From: Sphingomonas sp. LT1P40
GTDB taxonomy: Bacteria > Pseudomonadota > Alphaproteobacteria > Sphingomonadales > Sphingomonadaceae
Direction of reading: 5' to 3'
DNA: 64,000 nt
Assembly (NCBI RefSeq): GCF_036663835.1
Contig: NZ_JAXOJT010000001.1
Span: forward strand, 124,001-188,000
Positions 44,481 to 53,621 of the stretch are shown here, piece after piece. Within the stretch, counting starts at the first letter, position 1; every line of letters begins with the position of its first letter. Both the position numbers and the translations under genes were made by a program. The notes beneath the pieces are model-generated. The model saw only the letters and a list, made by a program, of their open reading frames with translations, had not been told where the DNA came from and ran no database searches.

Positions 44481-45677
44481 ATGTCGATCACCCCGCTCAT
44501 GCCCGTTTACCCGCGGTGCGATGTGCGTCCGGTGCGAGGCGAGGGCTGCTGGCTGATTGGGGAGCGAGGCGAGAAATATCTCGATTTCGCCGCAGGCATC
44601 GCGGTCAACGCGCTCGGCCACGGCCACCCGCATCTGACAGCGAAGCTGCAGGAGCAGGTCGCCACCCTGATGCACGTGTCGAACCTCTACGGCAGTCCCC
44701 AAGGTGAGGCGCTGGCGCAGCGTATCGTCGATCACAGCTTCGCCGACACGGTGTTCTTCACCAATTCGGGCGCCGAGGCGATCGAGTGCGCGATCAAGAC
44801 CGCGCGCCGCTATCATTATGTGTCGGGTAACCCGAACAAGACCAAGATCATCACCTTCAACAACGCCTTTCACGGACGCACCATCGCGGCGATTTCGGCG
44901 ACCAATCAGGCGAAGATGCGCGACGGGTTCGAGCCGCTGCTGCCCGGTTTCGACTATGCCCCGTTCAACGATCTCGCCGCCGCGCTGGCGCTGGTGGACG
45001 ACGATACCGCTGGGTTCATGGTCGAAACGGTGCAGGGTGAGGGCGGGATGACCGCCGGCACGTCCGAGTTCATTCAGGGGCTGCGCAAGGCGTGCGACGA
45101 GCGCGGCATGTTGCTGATCCTCGACGAAATCCAGTGCGGCTATGGCCGCACCGGCAAATTCTTCGCGCACGAACATTACGGGATCACCCCCGACATCATG
45201 ACCGTGGCCAAGGGCATCGGCGGCGGCTTCCCGCTCGGCGCGTGTCTGGCGACCGAGGAAGCCGCGAAGGGGATGGTGTTCGGCACCCACGGCTCCACCT
45301 ATGGCGGCAACCCGCTGGCGATGGCAGCGGGCATGGCGGTGCTCGACGTGATGCTGGAGGACGGCTTTTTCGAGCGCGTCGAGAAGATGGGCGACCGGCT
45401 GCGACAGGCGTTCGAGCAGATGATTCCCAATCACGATCAGTTGTTCGACGAGATTCGCGGCAAGGGCCTGATGCTCGGCATCAAGCTCAAGGAACCGGCG
45501 GTCGCGCGCGATTTCGTGGCGCATCTGCGCGACAATCACGGGCTGCTGACGGTCGCGGCAGGCGAGAACGTCTTCCGCGTCCTCCCGCCGCTGGTGATCG
45601 ACCAAACCCATATCGCCGAGTGCGTCGAGCGGCTGAGCGCAGGCGCGCGCAGCTATGCGCCGCTGGCGGACGACTGA
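44481..45677 (+). CDS. argD: Acetylornithine/succinyldiaminopimelate aminotransferase
   Basis: A 398-residue PLP-dependent aminotransferase of arginine (and lysine) synthesis. It transfers the amino group to N-acetylglutamate semialdehyde. Class III motifs: FFTNSGAEAIECAIKTAR, FNNAFHGRTIAAISAT, DEIQCGYGRTGKFF and VAKGIGGGFPLGAC (PLP-Lys), THGSTYGGNPLA. AAAGGAG before ATG at 44481 fixes the start. argF follows after 66 bases, forming an arg unit. Confidence 0.97.
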   Translation: MSITPLMPVYPRCDVRPVRGEGCWLIGERGEKYLDFAAGIAVNALGHGHPHLTAKLQEQVATLMHVSNLYGSPQGEALAQRIVDHSFADTVFFTNSGAEAIECAIKTARRYHYVSGNPNKTKIITFNNAFHGRTIAAISATNQAKMRDGFEPLLPGFDYAPFNDLAAALALVDDDTAGFMVETVQGEGGMTAGTSEFIQGLRKACDERGMLLILDEIQCGYGRTGKFFAHEHYGITPDIMTVAKGIGGGFPLGACLATEEAAKGMVFGTHGSTYGGNPLAMAAGMAVLDVMLEDGFFERVEKMGDRLRQAFEQMIPNHDQLFDEIRGKGLMLGIKLKEPAVARDFVAHLRDNHGLLTVAAGENVFRVLPPLVIDQTHIAECVERLSAGARSYAPLADD

Positions 45678-45743
45678 TTGCATAATTGAAACGAGCCGTT
45701 CGTCCCCGCTGTCGCTGGGGACGGGCGGAGAGGGATTTGTCCC

Positions 45744-46670
45744 ATGACCTACCGCAATTTCCTGTCCCTCACTGACGCCGGACCCGACGGCATTGCCGCA
45801 ATCCTCGCCGATGCGATTGATCGTAAGGCGGCGCGCACCGGCTGGCCAAAGGGTCGCGTCGATGCCGACGCCCCGCTTGCGGGCCACACGCTGGCGATGG
45901 TGTTCGAGAAAAGCTCGACCCGCACCCGCGTCAGCTTCGACATGGCGATCCGCCAGCTCGGCGGCAGCGCCGTCGTCCTCGATTCCGCCAGCAGTCAGCT
46001 CGGACGCGGCGAGTCCGTCGCCGACACCGCGCGTGTCCTCTCCGGCTATTGCGACGCCATCATGGTGCGCACCGACAATCACGCCAAGCTGCTGGAAATG
46101 GCCGAATATGCCTCGGTTCCGGTCATCAACGGCCTGACCGACGACAGCCACCCCTGCCAGATCATGGCCGACCTCCAGACCATTTTGGAAAGCGGCAAGG
46201 CGCTCCCCGGCCTGAAGGTCGCATGGCTCGGCGACGGCAACAATGTGCTCGCTTCGCTGGTCGAGGCGGCGGGGCTGATGCATTTCGATGTGGTCGCCGC
46301 TTGTCCCCAGAGCTTCGCGCTGCCCGACGCCGCGATGGCGCGGGGCAAGGGCCGCGCGCGTGTCGTCAACGATCCAGCAGAGGCCGTTGCCGGTGCCGAC
46401 ATCGTCGTTACCGACACCTGGATCTCGATGGGCCAGCTTCATGCTGAAACGAAATTGGCGGCGCTTACTCCCTATCAGGTCGATGCCACGCTGATGGCAA
46501 AGGCCAAGCCCGACGCGAAATTCCTCCACTGCCTCCCCGCGCATCGCGGCGAGGAGGTCACGCCGGAGGTGATCGACGGCCCGCAATCGCTGATCTGGCC
46601 CGAGGCGGAAAACCGCCTGCATGCGCAAAAGGCGATCTTGCGCTGGTGCTTCGGACAGATCGCACCCTGA
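45744..46670 (+). CDS. argF: Ornithine carbamoyltransferase
   Basis: A 308-residue enzyme that makes citrulline from ornithine and carbamoyl phosphate. The carbamoyl-phosphate site is [11 protein letters not shown]; other motifs are [16 protein letters not shown], [18 protein letters not shown] and the ornithine site [11 protein letters not shown]. Length is normal. It follows argD and precedes hslO, all on the plus strand. The 66-base argD-argF gap has a small stem (CGTCCCC / GGGGACG at 45701-45723). Confidence 0.97.
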   Translation: MTYRNFLSLTDAGPDGIAAILADAIDRKAARTGWPKGRVDADAPLAGHTLAMVFEKSSTRTRVSFDMAIRQLGGSAVVLDSASSQLGRGESVADTARVLSGYCDAIMVRTDNHAKLLEMAEYASVPVINGLTDDSHPCQIMADLQTILESGKALPGLKVAWLGDGNNVLASLVEAAGLMHFDVVAACPQSFALPDAAMARGKGRARVVNDPAEAVAGADIVVTDTWISMGQLHAETKLAALTPYQVDATLMAKAKPDAKFLHCLPAHRGEEVTPEVIDGPQSLIWPEAENRLHAQKAILRWCFGQIAP

Positions 46671-46712
46671 TCGGTTGCTGTTGAAGGCAACCGGGTCACC
46701 ACCCACTTAAGC

Positions 46713-46740
46713 CGTCATCCCTGTCTTCGCGGGGAGGACG
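46713..46740 (+). promoter_or_regulatory. Hairpin covering the hslO ribosome-binding site
   Basis: CGTCATCCC (46713-46721) pairs with GGGAGGACG (46732-46740) over 9 bases with one A-G mismatch. The 3' arm contains the GGAGG Shine-Dalgarno (46733-46737) of hslO, whose GTG is at 46752. The sequence resembles a degenerate copy of the GTCATCCC palindromic repeat family. Confidence 0.5.
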
Positions 46741-46751
46741 AAAGTGAATTT

Positions 46752-47675
46752 GTGACGACTCTCAACCCTGCCCCCACCGATCTCGACCGCACCGTCAACT
46801 TCACCTTGCCGCACCGCGACGCGCGCGGGCGCGTCGCGCGGCTGGGGCCGGTGCTGGACGCGATCCTGACCGCGCACGCCTATCCGCCGCCGATCGAGCG
46901 GTTGCTGGCGGAGGCGCTGACGCTGACCGCGTTGCTCGGCTCGACGCTGAAGGATGCCGCGGGACAGCTGACGCTTCAGGCGCAGACGCCGGCGGGGCGG
47001 GGGGCCGGGATCGTCAGCCTGCTGGTGTGCGATTACAAGGGCGGTGAGCTGCGCGGCTATGTCCAGTTCGATGCCGAGCGGTTGGCGCAACTGGGCAAGA
47101 ACCCGTCGCTCTACGCGCTGTTCAACCAAGGCTTCCTCGCCATCACCTTCGATCAGGTGACGAGTGGCGAACGCTACCAAGGCATCGTTCCGCTCGACGG
47201 TGGCTCGCTGGCCGAAGCGGCGGAGAGTTATTTCCGCCAGTCCGAACAAATCCCCAGCCTCGTGCGGCTCGGCATCGGCCGCGACGCCCAGGGGCGGTGC
47301 GTCGCCGGAGGCCTGTTCCTCCAGCATTTGCCGGAGGGCGAGGATGGCCGTGAGCGTCTTCATGCGCAGCTCGATCATCCCGAATGGGAGCATGTCGAGG
47401 CGCTGGGTGGCACGATGGGTGCCGACGAACTTGCCGACCCCTTGCTTCCGCTGGAAGGGCTGGTCTGGCGGCTGTTCAACGAAGAAGATGAGGTTCGCGT
47501 TCAGGGCGGCGTCGATCTGGTGAGGGGTTGCCGTTGTGACCCCGATTATATCGCGGGCGTCCTCGCCAAATTTTCGCCGGGCGATCGCGCCGAAATGGCG
47601 GAAGATGGCGTCATCACCGTCGATTGTGCCTTCTGCGCGACAAAATTTCCGATCACTGTCGATTCCGTTGCGTAA
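46752..47675 (+). CDS. hslO: Hsp33 redox-regulated chaperone
   Basis: A 307-residue holdase chaperone that is switched on by oxidation. The N-terminal domain (LPHRDARGRVARLGPVLDAIL, GAGIVSLLVCDYKGGELRGYVQF) is followed by the C-terminal zinc-binding redox switch with four cysteines: RGCRCDPDY (CxC) and VDCAFCATKF (CxxC). The start is GTG at 46752; other in-frame starts upstream run straight into stops. The ribosome-binding site lies in a hairpin. It could be co-transcribed with argF. Confidence 0.96.
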   Translation: MTTLNPAPTDLDRTVNFTLPHRDARGRVARLGPVLDAILTAHAYPPPIERLLAEALTLTALLGSTLKDAAGQLTLQAQTPAGRGAGIVSLLVCDYKGGELRGYVQFDAERLAQLGKNPSLYALFNQGFLAITFDQVTSGERYQGIVPLDGGSLAEAAESYFRQSEQIPSLVRLGIGRDAQGRCVAGGLFLQHLPEGEDGRERLHAQLDHPEWEHVEALGGTMGADELADPLLPLEGLVWRLFNEEDEVRVQGGVDLVRGCRCDPDYIAGVLAKFSPGDRAEMAEDGVITVDCAFCATKFPITVDSVA

Positions 47676-47725
47676 CCGAAATTGTCAGCAAATTGAAAGC
47701 CGAATCGTGCTAGGGGAGCGGTGAA

Positions 47726-48127
47726 ATGAGCAAGATCGTATCCCTTATCGCTCCCCTCGCGCTGTTGGCGACAACGGCGGTCGGCTATGCGGCCGTGGCA
47801 CAGACGGGTGCGCTTACCGCCCTGGCCGGGATCGAGCGCGGCGAGTGGCAGCTGCGTGCGCCGGACGGTTCGACCCGTTCGATCTGCATTTCCGATCCGC
47901 AAGTGCTGCTGCAACTTCGCCATCGCGGCGTATCATGCTCGCGCTTCGTGGTGGAAAATGGCGCGAATGGCGGGCGCGTTACCTATAGCTGCCCCGGCGT
48001 CGGCAATGGCGACACGCGGATCACGGTCGAAACGCCGCGTCTCGTCCGCATCGAGACACAGGGAATCAGCCGCGGCCTGCCCTTTACCGAGGAATATGAA
48101 GGTCGCCGCTCCGGCGCGTGCAAGTAG
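47726..48127 (+). CDS. Small exported protein of unknown function
   Basis: A 133-residue exported protein (signal peptide about 1-26, ending AVAQ). The mature part has a GEWQLR start and four Cys (SICISDP, VSCSRF, TYSCPGV and GACK), suitable for two disulfides, and is predicted to be beta-rich. A weak resemblance to DUF3617 is possible but not firm. It lies 50 bases after hslO with a GGGGAG ribosome-binding site and 54 bases before queC. Confidence 0.75.
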   Translation: MSKIVSLIAPLALLATTAVGYAAVAQTGALTALAGIERGEWQLRAPDGSTRSICISDPQVLLQLRHRGVSCSRFVVENGANGGRVTYSCPGVGNGDTRITVETPRLVRIETQGISRGLPFTEEYEGRRSGACK

Positions 48128-48181
48128 CGCGCGATGACCCTGTGCTTGCCGCGATGCGGCAAAGCCGATAGCCGGGCATGA

Positions 48182-48874
48182 ATGACCGAACCTTCAAAAA
48201 TTGCCGTCGCCCTGATCTCGGGCGGCCTCGACTCTTTCGTTTCCGCCGCCAGCGCGGTCGCCGACGGCTATCGCCTGTTCGCGCTGTCGATCGACTATAA
48301 CCAGCGGCATCATGTCGAACTGGCCGCCGCCCGTCGCATCGCCAGCATATTGGGTGCGGAGCGCCACGTCGTGCTCCCGCTCGATCTGTCGCTGTTCGGT
48401 GGATCGGCGCTGACCGCCGATATCGCGGTGCCAAAGGGCGGGGTGGGGACCGACATCCCCGTCACCTATGTCCCCGCGCGCAACACGATCTTCCTCAGCC
48501 TCGCGCTCGGCTGGGCCGAAGCGCTGGGCGCACGCGACCTGTTTATCGGCGTCAACGCCCTCGATTATTCGGGCTATCCCGATTGCCGCCCCGAATTCAT
48601 TACAGGGTTTGAAAAGCTCGCCGAACTGGCGACCAAGGCCGGGGTCGAGGGCGAGCCCTTCCACATCCGCGCCCCGTTACAGGATATGACCAAGGCCGAT
48701 ATCGTCCGCCGGGGCATGGAACTGGGACTGAATCTGGGCCTCAGCTGGTCATGCTATGACCCCGCACCGGGCGGCGTGCATTGCGGCGTGTGCGACAGCT
48801 GCCGTCTGCGCGCCAAGGGGTTTGAAGAGGCGGGCGTGCCCGATCCCACCCGTTACGCCGAATTTCTGAGGTAA
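48182..48874 (+). CDS. queC: 7-cyano-7-deazaguanine synthase
   Basis: A 230-residue ATP-dependent enzyme that converts 7-carboxy-7-deazaguanine to preQ0 for queuosine tRNA modification. The PP-loop SGGLDS is near the N-terminus, [22 protein letters not shown] is in the middle, and a zinc-binding CGVCDSC lies near the C-terminus with an earlier Cys in SWSCYDP. It is followed by queE after 7 bases. The queD and queF genes are not in the window. Confidence 0.97.
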   Translation: MTEPSKIAVALISGGLDSFVSAASAVADGYRLFALSIDYNQRHHVELAAARRIASILGAERHVVLPLDLSLFGGSALTADIAVPKGGVGTDIPVTYVPARNTIFLSLALGWAEALGARDLFIGVNALDYSGYPDCRPEFITGFEKLAELATKAGVEGEPFHIRAPLQDMTKADIVRRGMELGLNLGLSWSCYDPAPGGVHCGVCDSCRLRAKGFEEAGVPDPTRYAEFLR

Positions 48875-48881
48875 GCGGCCG

Positions 48882-49514
48882 ATGACCTATGCGGTCAAGG
48901 AAATGTTCCTGACGCTTCAGGGCGAAGGCGTGAATGCCGGCGCGCGTGCGGTGTTCGTGCGCTTTGCCGGATGCAATTTGTGGAGCGGGCGCGAACAGGA
49001 CCGGGCGAGCGCGGTGTGCAAATTCTGCGACACCGATTTCGTCGGTACCGACGGGCTGGGCGGCGGCAAGTTCCCCGATGCCGGGGCGTTGGCGGATGCG
49101 GTGGCGGGGTTCTGGGGCGATGGCCATGTAAACCGTTTCGTCGTGCTGACCGGGGGCGAGCCGATGCTTCAAATCGACGACGCACTGGTCGATGCGCTGC
49201 ACGCACGCGGCTTTCGCATTGCGATTGAGAGCAACGGCACGCTGCCCATCCATCCCGGAATCGACTGGGTGTGCATCAGCCCCAAGGCGGGCAGTAAGGT
49301 TGTCCAGCGATCGGGCGACGAACTGAAACTGGTCTGGCCGCAGTCCGGCACCGATGTCGCGGCGCTCGAACGATGGGACTTCGCCCATTTCCTGATCCAG
49401 CCGATGGACGATGCGAATGCGGCCGCCAATGTTCAGGCGGCCGTCGATTTCGCGCTGGAACGCCCGCAATGGCGCCTGACATTACAGGCGCACAAGACGT
49501 TAGGCCTGCGTTAA
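48882..49514 (+). CDS. queE: 7-carboxy-7-deazaguanine synthase (radical SAM)
   Basis: A 210-residue radical SAM enzyme that makes 7-carboxy-7-deazaguanine from 6-carboxytetrahydropterin. The cluster motif is the QueE variant CX14CX2C: GCNLWSGREQDRASAVCKFC, followed by DTDFVGTDG. VVLTGGEPMLQ is the SAM-binding GGE motif. It follows queC closely, so the two are probably expressed together. It ends one base before the stop of the convergent exported-protein gene. Confidence 0.96.
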   Translation: MTYAVKEMFLTLQGEGVNAGARAVFVRFAGCNLWSGREQDRASAVCKFCDTDFVGTDGLGGGKFPDAGALADAVAGFWGDGHVNRFVVLTGGEPMLQIDDALVDALHARGFRIAIESNGTLPIHPGIDWVCISPKAGSKVVQRSGDELKLVWPQSGTDVAALERWDFAHFLIQPMDDANAAANVQAAVDFALERPQWRLTLQAHKTLGLR

Positions 49515-49515
49515 A

Positions 49516-50181
49516 TTACCGCTTCGGCACGCAGCGTGCGGGTTCGTAAATATCCTTGCGCCAGCATTTTTCGTCGCCGAACTTCGGATTTCCGGGCAGC
49601 GACGCGTGATACATATAGGGGAATTGCTGCTCGCCCCAGCGGATCAGGCTGTTGCGCACCTCGCGCAGCCGCAGTGCGGCGAGATCCCCGAAATTGCCGC
49701 GCGGGGTGAACACCGCCTGCTGCGATACCGAATGCGCCGCCTGACAAAAGGTCAACTGCGCATGCACCGCCGAAAAGCTGGAATAGACGCGCGTGCCATA
49801 TTGATCGAGCGCCGCCTGCGCCGCCTTTGGCGTCTTGATCGTGCGCTGAAAATATTTGGTCAGTATGGCATAGGAATCGTTGAGCTCGGTCGCGTGATCC
49901 TTCAGGATCGAATTGTAATTGGGCAGCGTCAACAGCGTCGGTGCGAACTGGCATTGCAGTGCCGCGACGTTCAGCGCGGCGCGCATGTTCCACACCATTG
50001 CGGCGCGAAGTTCCGCGCGCGTCGCGTCGGGAAACGGCTGGACCAGAATGCCCGGCTCGTCACCGGTCACGCGCGGGCCGCTGATGTCCGGCCCCTTGAA
50101 ATAGAATTGCGCCGACGCAGGGACTGCGCCGAACAGTGCCGCCGCCCCGATCGACGCGCAAACCAACCGTGAAATCAGCAT
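49516..50181 (-). CDS. Exported hypothetical protein with four cysteines
   Basis: A 221-residue protein with signal peptide (about 1-24, ending ASAQ) and a mainly helical mature part (ATRAELRAAMVWNMRAALNVAAL). Cys residues occur at QCQFAP, FCQAAH, KCWRKD and RCVPKR, suggesting two disulfides in the periplasm. I do not recognise the family. Tandem FYFKGPDISGPRV sits at the mature start. It is convergent with queE. Confidence 0.75.
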   Translation of the reverse strand: MLISRLVCASIGAAALFGAVPASAQFYFKGPDISGPRVTGDEPGILVQPFPDATRAELRAAMVWNMRAALNVAALQCQFAPTLLTLPNYNSILKDHATELNDSYAILTKYFQRTIKTPKAAQAALDQYGTRVYSSFSAVHAQLTFCQAAHSVSQQAVFTPRGNFGDLAALRLREVRNSLIRWGEQQFPYMYHASLPGNPKFGDEKCWRKDIYEPARCVPKR

Positions 50182-50304
50182 CCTGACCCTCTTGAACGCA
50201 ATACTTATGCAATGGGGTTACGGATTTTTCATCCTGTCCCCAAGCGCTTTTTGTCCCGGCTTCGTTCCGGCTCCGCAAAAAGCCGCGGAAACCGGGAGGC
50301 CCGG

Positions 50305-50338
50305 AATCGAAAGGGCCGCCCGGTTGCCCGAGCGGCCC
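50305..50338 (-). terminator. Weak intrinsic terminator after the Met/Asp/Asn-rich lipoprotein gene
   Basis: On the minus strand GGGCCGC...GCGGCCC (50313-50338) forms a hairpin with a GCAA-type loop, followed by CTTTCG. A second imperfect hairpin (about 50244-50286) lies further downstream. The U-tract is short, so termination may be partial. Confidence 0.5.
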
Positions 50339-50367
50339 CAACGCAGATGCAAATCGCCAGTGGCGAA

Positions 50368-50637
50368 TTACATGCCGTTGCCCATGCTGTCGCCGCCCAT
50401 GGTGTCATTGCCCATCGACATCGTGTCGTTGGCCATGCCCATGTCATTGCCCGTCGCGCCGTCGACCATGGTCATGTTGTCGCTGGTCGTGCCGTCTAGC
50501 ACCGGATCGGTCTGGTTCACGTCCATGACGGCCGTGTTGTCGACGGTGTTCTCGGTCTTCTCGCCGCAGGCGGAAACCAGCAGTGCGGCGCTGGCAATCA
50601 TCGAACCGGCAACGGCCTTGGTGAAGAGTGAACGCAT
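50368..50637 (-). CDS. Small Met/Asp/Asn-rich lipoprotein
   Basis: An 89-residue lipoprotein: signal MRSLFTKAVAGSMIASAALLVSAC with lipobox Cys at residue 24. The mature part is low-complexity and acidic, with many Met and Asn/Asp (NMTMVDGATGNDMGMANDTM, then MSMGNDTMGGDSMGNGM). No fold is expected. Met clusters may bind copper or silver, or protect against oxidants, but this is composition-based. It is transcribed alone on the minus strand. Confidence 0.75.
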   Translation of the reverse strand: MRSLFTKAVAGSMIASAALLVSACGEKTENTVDNTAVMDVNQTDPVLDGTTSDNMTMVDGATGNDMGMANDTMSMGNDTMGGDSMGNGM

Positions 50638-50746
50638 AATTTAGGCTCCTGGATAATGGTCTTGGGCGGCATCCAGCCGGTTTATCCCAATCGTGGTGGA
50701 CATAAACGCTTCGTGCCGCGCCCTCAAGCCTTGTTTTGGCCTCATT

Positions 50747-51412
50747 TCAGGGAGTGGTGTCGTTACAGGGACCGCCCAGCGCATTCAGGAAGGCCGGGAG
50801 TGATAACGCAAGCGCGGCATCAAAGGTTGCAGGTGTGATGTCCTTTCCCAGCGCGGCGGCGCTGGTGACCGGGAATTCGGGCAGCCCGCATGGCACGATG
50901 CCCCCGAAATCGGCGAGGTTGGGGTCAAGGTTTACGGCAAAGCCATGCATCGTCACCCAGCGCCGCACGCGCACGCCGATCGCGCCGATCTTTGCTTCGC
51001 TCCCGCCGTCGCGGGTCCAGATGCCGATCCGCCCCTCGGTGCGAAAAGCGGTGATGCCGCATTCCCCCAGCGCCGCGATCACCCAGCCTTCGAGGGCGTG
51101 GACGTAACAGCGCACATCCTTGTTGCGCCGGGACAGATCGAGCATCGCATAACCGACGCGCTGCCCCGGTCCGTGATAGGTGTAGCGTCCGCCGCGCCCC
51201 GTCTGAAACACCGGAAAGCGCGGGTCGATCAGCTCGGCCGGATCGGCACTGGTCCCCGCGGTATAGACCGGCGGATGTTCGAGCAGCCAGATCAGCTCAT
51301 CCGCCGTGCCCGTCTGAATCGCGGCGACGCGCGCCTCCATCTCGGCCAGCGCAAGAGGATAGGGCACACGCCCGTCCGCCACCCGCCATTCAATCCCATG
51401 CTTCGATTCCAT
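50747..51412 (-). CDS. lipB: Octanoyltransferase
   Basis: A 221-residue enzyme that moves octanoyl groups from ACP to lipoyl domains. The active-site pair is Cys175 in IVPCGL and Lys141 in [23 protein letters not shown] is the substrate motif and [15 protein letters not shown] is near the N-terminus. The start at 51412 (MESKHGIEW) is chosen over an out-of-family upstream extension. It is divergent from the membrane-protein pair at 51502. Confidence 0.96.
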   Translation of the reverse strand: MESKHGIEWRVADGRVPYPLALAEMEARVAAIQTGTADELIWLLEHPPVYTAGTSADPAELIDPRFPVFQTGRGGRYTYHGPGQRVGYAMLDLSRRNKDVRCYVHALEGWVIAALGECGITAFRTEGRIGIWTRDGGSEAKIGAIGVRVRRWVTMHGFAVNLDPNLADFGGIVPCGLPEFPVTSAAALGKDITPATFDAALALSLPAFLNALGGPCNDTTP

Positions 51413-51501
51413 CACGCCCCCGATGCGCCAACAACGTTTCCTTCGCAACCAGTGGCGCGGGGCAAATTGATCGGCTAACAGACTGGAACGAGGGGTGTGA
51501 T

Positions 51502-52323
51502 ATGATCAGCATGGGCAATGTCTGGGACCGGACAGCCGAGTTTTTGAGCGACAATCTGGGTACGATCCTGCCAATCGCGTTGCTGGCGATCTTCGTGCCG
51601 GCCGTGGTCAGCGCCAACGTCACCGAATTGCAGCAGGGCGCGACTCCCGGCCTTTCGGCGGGGCTTGGCATCGGGTCACTGCTGTTGGCGCTGGTAACAT
51701 TTTGGGGCCAGCTGGCGATCACGGCGCTGGCGATCGACCCGAGCCTGAGCAAGAGCGCGACCAGCGTGGCAACGCGGCGTTTCCCGGCGGCGCTGCTGGT
51801 GATGGTCGTCCTCGTGGTGGCGATGCTTCTGCTGGCCATCCCGGTCGGGGTGATCCTCGCCTTTAGTGGCGTGAACTTCGCTTCGGTCGCTCCGGGGTCG
51901 ATGCCCGAGATTCCCCCGGGAGCCGGAATGTGGCTCACGCTTTACGGCCTGATCCTGATCCCGCTGTTGCTGTGGATCTTCGCACGGCTTGTCGTGACGC
52001 TGCCGGTGATCGTTGGTGAGCGGGTCGCGCTCGGTGCAGTTTCCCGGTCATGGTCGCTCACGCGTGGCGTCGCACTCAAGATCGTCGGCGTGATCCTGCT
52101 CTATGGAATCGTGGCGATCGTGGCGAATCTGGCTGCGACCAGCGCGTTCGGTGCGATCATGTATCTGGTCGCCGGACGTGGCGATGGCGGGCTGTCGCTG
52201 GCGACCGTGCTGACCACCATCGTCGGTGGGGCGGTCTCCACCGCCTTCACCGTGCTGGGCACCGCCTTCACCGCGAAGCTGTTCGTGGCGCTGCTGGCGC
52301 GCGAGGCAACGCCCGCCCCATGA
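51502..52323 (+). CDS. Membrane protein, GDPD-membrane-domain-like
   Basis: A 273-residue membrane protein with about six helices, including [22 protein letters not shown] and [23 protein letters not shown]. The last helices, with [12 protein letters not shown], resemble the membrane domain of glycerophosphodiester phosphodiesterases (PF10110/DUF7847), but no catalytic domain is attached. It overlaps the next membrane-protein gene by an ATGA junction. Confidence 0.8.
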   Translation: MISMGNVWDRTAEFLSDNLGTILPIALLAIFVPAVVSANVTELQQGATPGLSAGLGIGSLLLALVTFWGQLAITALAIDPSLSKSATSVATRRFPAALLVMVVLVVAMLLLAIPVGVILAFSGVNFASVAPGSMPEIPPGAGMWLTLYGLILIPLLLWIFARLVVTLPVIVGERVALGAVSRSWSLTRGVALKIVGVILLYGIVAIVANLAATSAFGAIMYLVAGRGDGGLSLATVLTTIVGGAVSTAFTVLGTAFTAKLFVALLAREATPAP

Positions 52324-53054
52324 CCCTTTCCATCGGCAGCGCGCTTGCCGACGCTGCGGCCCTGTGGCGTTCGGACCGCGATCTCGTCCTGCGCATCGCC
52401 GGCGTGTTCTACCTGCTGCCGATCCTGGCGCTGGCGATGCTGGCGAGCGGGCTGGCGGTGCCGGAAGCGGCGACGCCGGAGCAGATGCGCGCGATTATCA
52501 CCGCCTTCTACAGCGCCAATCTGGTGTGGCTGTTGCTGATAACGGTCGCGCTCGATCTCGGTACGCTGGCGTTGCTCAACCTGTTCCTGCAACGCGGCCT
52601 GTCGGTGCGGGAGCTGTTGCAGGCATCCGCGCTGCGCCTGCTGCCCTTCGTGCTGCTCGGTTTCGCCAATGGCGCGCTGATGCAGCTTGGTTTCGCGCTG
52701 TTCGTGATCCCCGGCCTCTATATCTTCGGGCGCACCTGGCTGATGGGGCCGGCCTATGCCGCCGAACCCGAACGCGGCCTGCTAGGCGCGATCGAGCGCG
52801 GGTTCAAATCCAGCGCGGGCAATGGCTGGCGAATCGCGATCCTGGGCATGGGTGTCGTCATCATCACCGGCGCAGCCGCGCTGGCGCTGCTGATCCTCGT
52901 CCAGATGCTGACCGCGCTGGCGGGTGGCGGCCAACTGGCGCAGGCGATCCTGCTGGTGCCGGTCGCGGCGGGGGCGGCGCTGGCCTATGCCGCCTTCACC
53001 CTCGTCCGCGTTGCCGCCTATCGCCGGCTGGCGGGGTCCAGCAGCGGTACATGA
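52320..53054 (+). CDS. Second membrane protein of a coupled pair
   Basis: A 244-residue membrane protein with about six helices, related in layout to the preceding gene (starts [22 protein letters not shown]; has GLYIFGRTWLMGPAYAAEPERGLLGAIERGF, and similar pre-helix arginines). ATGA overlap with the gene before implies that the two are a pair. The function is unknown; a heteromeric membrane complex is a reasonable guess. Its 3' end overlaps the convergent GNAT gene by 37 bases. Confidence 0.78.
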   Translation: MTLSIGSALADAAALWRSDRDLVLRIAGVFYLLPILALAMLASGLAVPEAATPEQMRAIITAFYSANLVWLLLITVALDLGTLALLNLFLQRGLSVRELLQASALRLLPFVLLGFANGALMQLGFALFVIPGLYIFGRTWLMGPAYAAEPERGLLGAIERGFKSSAGNGWRIAILGMGVVIITGAAALALLILVQMLTALAGGGQLAQAILLVPVAAGAALAYAAFTLVRVAAYRRLAGSSSGT

Positions 53055-53617
53055 GGGGCCGCCTCGCGGAGCAGATGGCCTGACAGGCGCGGATCGGCGA
53101 AGGTCTCGACCGCGCGTGCAAAGGCCGTAAAGCCCGACGCGCGGTAAAATCCCAGCGCCGATGGATGGTCCAGCGAACAGGTATGGACCCACACCCGCGT
53201 CACGCCGCTGCGCCATGCCCGCATCAGCGCCTGTGCCATCAGCCAGCGGCCATGTCCTTTGCCCGCCAGTTCGGGCACCAGCCCGAAAAATGACAGCTCG
53301 CACGTCGCCGGCACCCGGAAATCGAGCTCCAGCAGCCCGATCTCGATTCCGCGCGGATCAACCACCGCGTAAATCTCGATTCCATCGTCATGGATGATTG
53401 CCTCCAGCCGGTCGTCGTCCATGATGAGGCGCGAGAACCACAGCCACGGCTCGCCCACCCGGCGAAACAGCGTGCGGTACTTGTCGGGGGCAGGGCGCTC
53501 CCACCGCACCAGCCGCAGCGCCGATTCGGGCAGCGGGCGCGCGCGCGGCCGCTCCAGCATCTCCAGGCTGGTGACGACCGCTGCCACCTCGCCGGGTTTC
53601 ACCCCAATCAATCCCAT
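53018..53617 (-). CDS. GNAT family N-acetyltransferase
   Basis: A 199-residue acetyltransferase. The acetyl-CoA site is visible in ELSFFGLVPELAGKGHGRWLMAQALMRAW, followed by VHTCSLDHPSALGFYRASGF. The N-terminal part (TSLEMLERPRARPL) is less conserved. Substrate unknown. It ends within the last codons of the convergent membrane-protein gene, and lies 4 bases downstream of hemF on the same strand, so the two may be co-transcribed. Confidence 0.9.
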   Translation of the reverse strand: MGLIGVKPGEVAAVVTSLEMLERPRARPLPESALRLVRWERPAPDKYRTLFRRVGEPWLWFSRLIMDDDRLEAIIHDDGIEIYAVVDPRGIEIGLLELDFRVPATCELSFFGLVPELAGKGHGRWLMAQALMRAWRSGVTRVWVHTCSLDHPSALGFYRASGFTAFARAVETFADPRLSGHLLREAAPHVPLLDPASRR

Positions 53618-53621
53618 GGCT

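Noticed and set aside
44457..46706. A 749-codon open frame on the minus strand across argD and argF
   Set aside because: It lies wholly opposite two confidently identified genes and has no family motifs; long antisense frames are expected in GC-rich coding sequence.
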